Below, one piece after another: positions 15,686-21,387 of a stretch of 24,314 nt of DNA. The notes below the pieces were generated by a model. It had not been told where the DNA came from, searched no databases, and was given only the letters and a program-made list of their open reading frames with translations. Within the stretch, counting starts at the first letter, position 1. Each line of letters opens with the position of its first letter. The position numbers and the translations under genes were made by a program. This DNA is from RGIG5612 sp963591145 (GTDB lineage: Bacteria > Bacillota > Clostridia > Lachnospirales > Lachnospiraceae), in NCBI GenBank assembly GCA_963591145.1, contig CAVARE010000054.1, forward strand, positions 1 through 24,314. The letters are read 5' to 3'.

Positions 15686-15778
15686 AAAATAGAGGATAAA
15701 CATAGATATTAAGAATACTTTGATACTTTGTCCAAGATAGACTGCTTTGAAAATAGGGGATAAACATAGATATTAAGA
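15686..15778. repeat. 29-bp direct repeat pair, 64 bp apart
   Basis: 15686-15714 and 15750-15778 are identical at 28 of 29 positions (AGAGG versus AGGGG near the start), both running through GGATAAACATAGATATTAAGA. The second copy overlaps the left arm of the structured element at 15774-15856. The first copy is not followed by such an element. Only two units exist, so this is not a CRISPR array. It may mark an insertion or duplication of the element. Confidence 0.8.
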
Positions 15779-15856
15779 GCCAGAACGAGCGAAGCACTAC
15801 GAGAAAACAATCAGCGAAGGCGTTTTCGAGTAGTGACTTCGTCGTCCTGGCTCTTA
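15774..15856 (+). ncRNA. structured intergenic element, copy 2 (conserved 31-nt apical core)
   Basis: The outer stem TAAGAGCCAG (15774-15783) pairs with CTGGCTCTTA (15847-15856). Inner pairs are ACGA/TCGT, CGAAG/CTTCG and CACTA/TAGTG. The apex 15800-15830 is identical in sequence to 12845-12875 of copy 1. The stem arms differ completely between copies, yet each pairs with its own partner. It lies between the DHHW gene and its terminator, so it would be part of the mRNA 3' region or a separate transcript. I do not recognise a named RNA class. Confidence 0.6.
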
Positions 15857-15897
15857 GAAATTTACGTTTATTTTTGCATTGTTCGTTACAAGCACCA

Positions 15898-15941
15898 GAG
15901 TACAGCAAATCTCTCGGGATTTGCTGTACTCCAGTATTTTT
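15898..15941 (+). terminator. terminator of the envelope acyl-transfer cluster
   Basis: GAGTACAGCAAATC (15898-15911) pairs perfectly with GATTTGCTGTACTC (15918-15931) around a 6-nt loop, with ATTTTT following on the plus strand. The opposite gene ends at 15956, so it separates two convergent transcripts and could act weakly in both directions. Confidence 0.8.
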
Positions 15942-15955
15942 GCCACGGATGAACC

Positions 15956-17494
15956 TTAAGCCTTCTTCATCTCAGCTGCCATTCTGGCCAGTGCCAGCCT
16001 GTCTGCCTTACCATTTGCATTATGCGGGAAGCTATCAACGTGGATGATATTCTCCGGCATAGCGAACTTAGGCAGGATAATCTTGATCTCATTCTTTAAT
16101 GCCTTCTCCTCGATAGAGCCTACATAGAACATGAAGATCTCGCCTGATTCCTTGTCGAGGATAGCGCAGCAGTCGCTGCAGCCGTCGACTCCCTTGGCAG
16201 CATATTCAACCTCGCCTAATTCCATACGATAGCCCTTGTGCTTGATCATGGCATCCTTACGTCCGACCACAACTAACTGGCCGTATTCGTTGATAAATCC
16301 CATATCGCCTGTACGGAAGAATGTCTCATTCCAGCCCTTGCCCAGAGGATCAGTAACAAATGCTGCTGCGGTTCTGTCCTTGTCATTATAATATCCTGAG
16401 AACATCCATGGATTATGAATGAGAATCTCGCCCTTCTCACCCTGAGGCATCTCATGGCATTCTTCATCAGCGATGATAACATGGGTGCTTCTGTAAGGAT
16501 CACCGGATGGAATTATGTCACCGGCATCGAAATCTCTGTCTACAGTCCACAATGCAACTGATAATAATTCAGTGCTTCCGTAGAAGTTCCAGAATTTGCC
16601 TTTCTTAGAAGCGGCAACAACCCACTGCTGCATTGATTTCCAGTTAGCGATCTCGCCAGATGGCAGGATAAATTCCATGTCAGGCAGGCAGTCAGGCTCC
16701 AGGACTCCGGCCTCTGCGATTGCAGTGAAGCTGGACGGTGTCATGCACAGCTCGTTGATCTTATTTTCCTTGAGATATTCGACCATCTTCTTAGGGAATG
16801 TAAGGAGTGAAGCCGGCATTACATATACAGATGCGCCGATTGCCAGCGGAGGATAGATATCCAGCAGGCAGTTCGCGTAATAGAATGGTGACTGATTGCC
16901 GAATACTGTATTCTCGTCAAATGGATATCTCTTATATGTGAATTCTGAGTAGTAGATAAGGTCTGCATGAGTATGCACAACGCCCTTAGGAACGCCTGTG
17001 GAGCCGCTGGTATACATGATGAACAGAAGGTCGTAGAAATTGCTCTGAACTCTGATCTTCTCAAGATATTCCTCGTCGATTTCTGCACCGATAAGTGAAT
17101 CATATTCAACGAATTTGTATTTATCTCCCAGAGCTTCCTTGGCAGCAGCTGCCTTCTCATCGCAAATAATGAGCGATGGATTCAGGTTATTGAATATAGC
17201 CTGCAGTCTCTCATTTGGAGATGAAGTATCTAATGGAATGTAGAAGCAGCCTGCATAAAGTACGCCGAACATAGCCTTAAGAAATGGTACGTGGCGGGCA
17301 TCCATAAGAATTACAACAGGCTCCTTATGCATATCATATTGCTTCAGGGCACTGCCGATCTTCATGGAGTCGAGCATCATCTCGTGAAATGTGGCAGCCT
17401 CTTTATCGTCAATAAAGGCTGGTTTGTCAGGGAATTTCTCGGCAGCACGCTCGAGATATTCCATACAGTTCTGGATATCGTAGTATCTCTTCAT
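15956..17494 (-). CDS. AMP-forming adenylate ligase, DltA-like
   Basis: 512 residues, full length for the acyl/aminoacyl-adenylating family. Core motifs are intact: YTSGSTGVPKGV at 161-172 (phosphate loop), FYGSTELL, TGDMGFINEYGQLVVVGRKD with the hinge, IKHKGYRMELGEVE, and the C-terminal NANGKADRL with catalytic Lys496. Overall length and motifs resemble D-alanine:carrier ligases (DltA) and stand-alone adenylation domains. It would activate an amino or carboxylic acid with ATP and pass it to a carrier protein. No carrier gene (DltC-like) lies in the window. It is convergent with the MBOAT/DHHW cluster, a suggestive but unproven link. GAGGGG precedes the ATG. Confidence 0.85.
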   Translation of the reverse strand: MKRYYDIQNCMEYLERAAEKFPDKPAFIDDKEAATFHEMMLDSMKIGSALKQYDMHKEPVVILMDARHVPFLKAMFGVLYAGCFYIPLDTSSPNERLQAIFNNLNPSLIICDEKAAAAKEALGDKYKFVEYDSLIGAEIDEEYLEKIRVQSNFYDLLFIMYTSGSTGVPKGVVHTHADLIYYSEFTYKRYPFDENTVFGNQSPFYYANCLLDIYPPLAIGASVYVMPASLLTFPKKMVEYLKENKINELCMTPSSFTAIAEAGVLEPDCLPDMEFILPSGEIANWKSMQQWVVAASKKGKFWNFYGSTELLSVALWTVDRDFDAGDIIPSGDPYRSTHVIIADEECHEMPQGEKGEILIHNPWMFSGYYNDKDRTAAAFVTDPLGKGWNETFFRTGDMGFINEYGQLVVVGRKDAMIKHKGYRMELGEVEYAAKGVDGCSDCCAILDKESGEIFMFYVGSIEEKALKNEIKIILPKFAMPENIIHVDSFPHNANGKADRLALARMAAEMKKA

Positions 17495-17533
17495 AATAAA
17501 ACCCCTCTCTAAATATATAAATTTTGCACATAA

Positions 17534-17562
17534 ATAATATCATTTATGAAAGAATAATTCAA
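17534..17562 (-). promoter_or_regulatory. promoter of the AMP-forming ligase gene
   Basis: On the minus strand TTGAAT (complement of 17557-17562) and TATTAT (complement of 17534-17539) are separated by 17 bp, with 4 and 5 of 6 consensus matches. Transcription would begin about 33 bp upstream of the ATG at 17494. The same 219-bp gap must hold the divergent promoter of the kinase at 17714, for which no clear candidate was found. Confidence 0.6.
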
Positions 17563-17713
17563 CATAATGACAATGTAAAAAAAATAACCCAGAATTTCAA
17601 AAGATTGCGGTAACGTTGAAAAGGTAGTGTAATTATGATAAATATAAGGAAGGCATGGGCTGCGTGCGTGTATGGCCGGCCCTGAATTTCAATAAAAACA
17701 AGTAGGTGAAGAA

Positions 17714-18628
17714 ATGAATTACAAAAGAATCTTAACAATACAGGATATTTCATGTGTAGGTCAGTGCTCCGGCAGCGTGGCACTGCCTATTATTTCGGCA
17801 TGCGGTCATGAGTGCTGCCTGCTTCCATCGGCAGTGCTGTCAACTCATACAGGCGGATTTACAGGATATACGTTCTGTGATCTTACAGAAGAGATTCCTA
17901 AGATCCACCAGCATTGGCGTGATGAAAATATCAAGTTTGATTGTATATATACAGGCTATCTCGGCAGCACGAAGCAGATCAAATACGTTGCGGATATGTT
18001 TGATGATATGTTAGGTCTCGGCGGCATCAAGGTCGTTGACCCTGCCATGGCAGATAATGGCAAGCTCTATTATGGATTTGATCAGGAATTCGTAACAGCC
18101 ATGGGCCATCTGTGTGCAGAGGCTGATATCATACTTCCTAATATTTCAGAAGCCTGCTTTATGACAGGCATTGAGTATAAAGAAGAGTACGATCAGCAGT
18201 ATGTTTCGAGCCTGATCTCTAAGTTAGATGAGATGGGATGCAAATGCATCGTAATGACTGGCGTATCCTACAGAGAAGGATATACAGGCGTGGTTATCTA
18301 TGAGGATGGATTTTATTCATATTATGAGCATGAGAAGATAGCAAATGGCTGTCATGGAACAGGTGATGTCTATGCATCAGCATTTGTTGGAGCGATGCTT
18401 CAGAATAAGGGCGCGGTTGAAGCAGCCTGCATTGCCGCTGACTATGTAGTAGAGTGCATTAAGGCTACCCAGGAAGACGATGAGAAGAAGGCACCTAGAT
18501 ATGAGGCAGCAGCTAAGTCTAAGAACCCGTCATATGCTACGGACATTCCTGTAGGCGGCAAGGCAGGACATTGGTACGGAGTTGAGTTCGAGAGACAGTT
18601 AGGATATCTGATCGACAGACTTAAGTAA
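17714..18628 (+). CDS. pyridoxamine/pyridoxal kinase of the ribokinase fold
   Basis: 304 residues. It opens with KRILTIQDISCVGQCSGSVALPIISACG, the substrate-binding start of PdxY/PdxK-type kinases, followed by VLSTHTGGFTGYTFCDLT, IYTGYLGS and VDPAMADNGKLY. The ATP-site motif NGCHGTGD carries catalytic Asp218. It phosphorylates vitamin B6 forms (pyridoxal, pyridoxamine) to make PLP precursors in the cytoplasm. The C-terminal tail after about 255 is lysine-rich and a little longer than in enterobacterial PdxY. The stop is 4 bp before the GTPase gene, so the two are probably cotranscribed. The ATG follows AGGTGAAG. Confidence 0.9.
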   Translation: MNYKRILTIQDISCVGQCSGSVALPIISACGHECCLLPSAVLSTHTGGFTGYTFCDLTEEIPKIHQHWRDENIKFDCIYTGYLGSTKQIKYVADMFDDMLGLGGIKVVDPAMADNGKLYYGFDQEFVTAMGHLCAEADIILPNISEACFMTGIEYKEEYDQQYVSSLISKLDEMGCKCIVMTGVSYREGYTGVVIYEDGFYSYYEHEKIANGCHGTGDVYASAFVGAMLQNKGAVEAACIAADYVVECIKATQEDDEKKAPRYEAAAKSKNPSYATDIPVGGKAGHWYGVEFERQLGYLIDRLK

Positions 18629-18632
18629 TCGG

Positions 18633-21230
18633 ATGAAGAATATTACTATTGGCATAATCGCTCATGTAGATTCAGGCAAGACGACTCTCTCAGAAGCACT
18701 GCTGTACCAGACAGGAGCTATCAGAAGCTTCGGCAGAGTTGATAAGGGAACATCATTTCTGGACAATGATGATTTGGAGCGAAGAAGAGGAATAACAATA
18801 TATTCTAAGCAGGCCAGATTTGCATGGAAGGATACTCAGTTTACATTGATAGATACGCCAGGACATGCGGATTTTTCTGCTGAATTAGAGCGCTCACTGC
18901 AGGTACTGGATTATGCTGTGCTGATGATCAGCGCGATAGATGGAATAAAGGGACAGACGCAGACCGTATGGAGGCTGCTGGCGGAATATAATATTCCGAC
19001 ATTTGTATTTTTTAATAAAATGGATCAAAGCGGTGCGGACCGCGTTATTCTGTGGAATACATTTAAGAAGACCTTCACATCAGATATAGCTGATTTTACG
19101 GCGAAAAAAGCAGATGAAACTTATGATCAGATCGCCATGTGCTCAGAGGCTGCCATGAATAGCTTTCTGGAAACCGGCAGTGTTGATGACGATATGATCG
19201 CGGATCTGATCAGGAAAAGAAAGCTCTTCCCGTGTTTCTTCGGCTCTGCACTTAAGCAGGAAGGCATAACGCAGCTGTTAGATGCACTGGACAGATTCAC
19301 AAGAGCCAGGGCTTATCCGACAGAATTTGGCGCCAGGGTCTATAAGATATTAAGAGACAGCGATTCAAGCCGCGTTACCATGATGAAGATAACAGGCGGT
19401 ATACTGAAGGCCAGGGCGGTGCTGCCGGATGGTGATTCAGAGTCCAAGATAAATCAGATCAGATTTTATAATGGCATGAAATTCACCACCAAGGATGAGG
19501 CCGTGGCAGGCGAGATCTGTGCAGTCACAGGCCTGAAGGAGAGCTATGCCGGTCAGGGATTTGGCATAGAATCAGGCAGATCCATGCCGCTTATGATTCC
19601 GATATTAAGCTATCGTGTGCTGCTGCCGCAGGGAGATGACCCGGTTAAGGCACTGCCGGCATTTAAGACGATTGAAGAGGAGACACCGGAGCTGTCCGTA
19701 TCCTGGGACGAGGACAGAAGAGAGATATCTGTCAGCGTAATGGGAGAGGTGCAGCTGGAGATCCTCACAACGATTCTTCGCGAGAGATATAATATCGAGG
19801 CTGCATTTGACACAGGCGAGGTCATGTATAAGGAGACTATCGCAAGCCCTGTTATAGGAGTGGGACATTTTGAGCCGTTAAGGCATTATGCGGAGGTGCA
19901 TCTGTTATTAGAGCCGCTTCCTGCAGGCAGCGGATTACAATTTGCCACCAGAGTGAGCACGGATCTGCTGGCCAGAAACTGGCAGAACCTTATTATGACT
20001 CATCTGACGGAGAAGACCCACAGGGGTGTACTTACAGGTGCTCCGATTACAGACATGAAGATAACTCTCATCGCGGGCAAGGCACATACCAAGCATACCG
20101 AGGGCGGTGACTTCAGGCAGGCGGTATACAGAGCCGTAAGGCAGGGTCTTATGATGGCGGAAAATGTGCTGCTGGAGCCGTATTACAGGTTCATGTTGGA
20201 GATTCCTGCCGCTAGCATAGGCAGGGCGCTTAATGATCTGGATAGATTAAAAGCGACATTTTCGGCCCCGGAACTGGACAGCTCAGGCGGGACGGCGATT
20301 ATCTCAGGACGAGGAGCAGTATCCCTTCTTAAGGATTATCCGAAGGAAATTTCAGCCTATACACAGGGAACTGGGCATATAACATTTGCAAATGACGGAT
20401 ATGATATATGCCATAATGCTGAGGAGATCGTGCTGGGCAAATGTTACGATCCGCAGGCGGATATCAGAAATACTCCGGATTCGGTATTCTGCTCCCATGG
20501 CTCAGGAGTGGTCGTGCCTTACGACGAGGTATATGAGCATATGCATTTGTCACTTGACGGTGCTGAAGATAATGATCCTGACGAATCGGAGCGGATACCA
20601 GTCCGTGCCGGGGAGCGGGACATTAACTTGGGTACCGAGGAGATAGATGCAATCATAGCCCGTATCTCCATGTCCAATAGTAAGGACAAGAAAAAGCCAG
20701 GCACATGGAAGAGACGGTTTGGCGATAAGGATGTCACAGGTCCTGCCAGGGCACAGGATATGGCTGCCGCGGCTAAAATACAAGTATTTCCTATCGAAGA
20801 GGCCGACTGCGTCGTAGTAGATGGATATAATGTGATATTTGCCTGGCCTGAATTATCAGAACTGGCCAGAGACAATCTGGATTCTGCTAGGGACGCACTG
20901 ATTGATATATTAAGCGGCTTCCAGTCGATGATTTCTGGCAAGGTATTGGCAGTATTCGATGCTTATAGAGTGAAGAATCATATAGCAGAGCGTATGGTGC
21001 TGCAGGACGTTCAGATAATTTATACAGGCGAGGATGAAACCGCAGATCAATTTATCGAGAAATATACGAATTCTATGGGGAAGAAGAGTAAGATCGCAGT
21101 AGTCACCTCGGATGGCCTGGAGCAGATTATAATCAGAGGCCAGGGATGTATGCTGATATCCTCACGAGAATTCAGAAATCTCGTAGACAGGCTGAGAAGC
21201 CAGATGGTGGAAAGATTTGATATAAGATAG
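18633..21230 (+). CDS. TetM-like translational GTPase fused to a YacP/Rae1-type NYN domain
   Basis: 865 residues. The first about 650 form an EF-G/TetM-like translation factor with AHVDSGKTT (10-18), RRRGITI (51-56 region), DTPGHAD (74-80) and NKMD (128-131), then domains II-V. TetM's domain IV tip (SPVSTPADFR) is replaced by HTKHTEGGDFR, so true tetracycline protection is doubtful. After a linker, residues about 725-865 form a NYN nuclease domain of the YacP/Rae1 type: VVDGYNVIFAWPEL with Asp730, VFDAYR, DETADQFIEKY and VVTSDGLEQ give the expected acidic residues. Rae1 of Bacillus cuts mRNA in the ribosomal A site, so the fusion suggests a ribosome-docking GTPase that delivers a nuclease. 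It lies 4 bp after the kinase gene. Confidence 0.88.
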   Translation: MKNITIGIIAHVDSGKTTLSEALLYQTGAIRSFGRVDKGTSFLDNDDLERRRGITIYSKQARFAWKDTQFTLIDTPGHADFSAELERSLQVLDYAVLMISAIDGIKGQTQTVWRLLAEYNIPTFVFFNKMDQSGADRVILWNTFKKTFTSDIADFTAKKADETYDQIAMCSEAAMNSFLETGSVDDDMIADLIRKRKLFPCFFGSALKQEGITQLLDALDRFTRARAYPTEFGARVYKILRDSDSSRVTMMKITGGILKARAVLPDGDSESKINQIRFYNGMKFTTKDEAVAGEICAVTGLKESYAGQGFGIESGRSMPLMIPILSYRVLLPQGDDPVKALPAFKTIEEETPELSVSWDEDRREISVSVMGEVQLEILTTILRERYNIEAAFDTGEVMYKETIASPVIGVGHFEPLRHYAEVHLLLEPLPAGSGLQFATRVSTDLLARNWQNLIMTHLTEKTHRGVLTGAPITDMKITLIAGKAHTKHTEGGDFRQAVYRAVRQGLMMAENVLLEPYYRFMLEIPAASIGRALNDLDRLKATFSAPELDSSGGTAIISGRGAVSLLKDYPKEISAYTQGTGHITFANDGYDICHNAEEIVLGKCYDPQADIRNTPDSVFCSHGSGVVVPYDEVYEHMHLSLDGAEDNDPDESERIPVRAGERDINLGTEEIDAIIARISMSNSKDKKKPGTWKRRFGDKDVTGPARAQDMAAAAKIQVFPIEEADCVVVDGYNVIFAWPELSELARDNLDSARDALIDILSGFQSMISGKVLAVFDAYRVKNHIAERMVLQDVQIIYTGEDETADQFIEKYTNSMGKKSKIAVVTSDGLEQIIIRGQGCMLISSREFRNLVDRLRSQMVERFDIR

Positions 21231-21244
21231 TGGTTAAACAATAA

Positions 21245-21267
21245 GCGTGCCGAGGTTCACGGCACGC
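21245..21267 (+). terminator. GC-rich hairpin after the GTPase-NYN gene
   Basis: GCGTGCCG (21245-21252) pairs with CGGCACGC (21260-21267) around the loop AGGTTCA, 14 bp after the stop codon. No T tract follows, so it is a weak or Rho-type terminator, or an RNA 3' end stabiliser. The 17 bases GCCGAGGTTCACGGCAC also occur at 12888-12904 in structured element 1. Confidence 0.4.
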
Positions 21268-21347
21268 GGGCTGTGTTGATACATTTGGATTTGTATATAT
21301 CGACATGTACGTGAATGGGTAAGCGTGCATGCCTATGGGGGTTAATA

Positions 21348-21367
21348 ACCGGTGCATAAGCACCGGT
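21348..21367 (+). other. 5' leader hairpin before the secreted protein gene
   Basis: ACCGGTGC and GCACCGGT form a perfect 8-bp stem with an ATAA loop, ending 7 nt before the ribosome-binding site AAAGGAG of the gene at 21388. It has no T tract. A stable hairpin just upstream of a strong ribosome-binding site may protect the mRNA from decay. Confidence 0.5.
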
Positions 21368-21387
21368 CAGATAGAAAGGAGAAGAAT

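Noticed and set aside
15686..15778. Mini-CRISPR (two 29-bp repeats with a 35-bp spacer)
   Set aside because: Only two repeats exist, they lack the usual palindromic structure, no cas genes are present, and the second overlaps a hairpin stem.
17650..17700. GGGC/GCCC pairing before the pyridoxamine kinase gene as a riboswitch
   Set aside because: Only 4-5 pairs with no conserved riboswitch features. It is too weak to report.
18633..21230. Tetracycline resistance gene
   Set aside because: The protein is TetM-like overall, but the domain IV tip that displaces tetracycline differs, there is no tet-type leader peptide, and a nuclease domain is fused. Calling it a resistance gene is not supported.
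21352..21387. Upstream in-frame start for the secreted protein
   Set aside because: It lies within the leader hairpin region. AAAGGAG and the signal peptide clearly fix the start at 21388.
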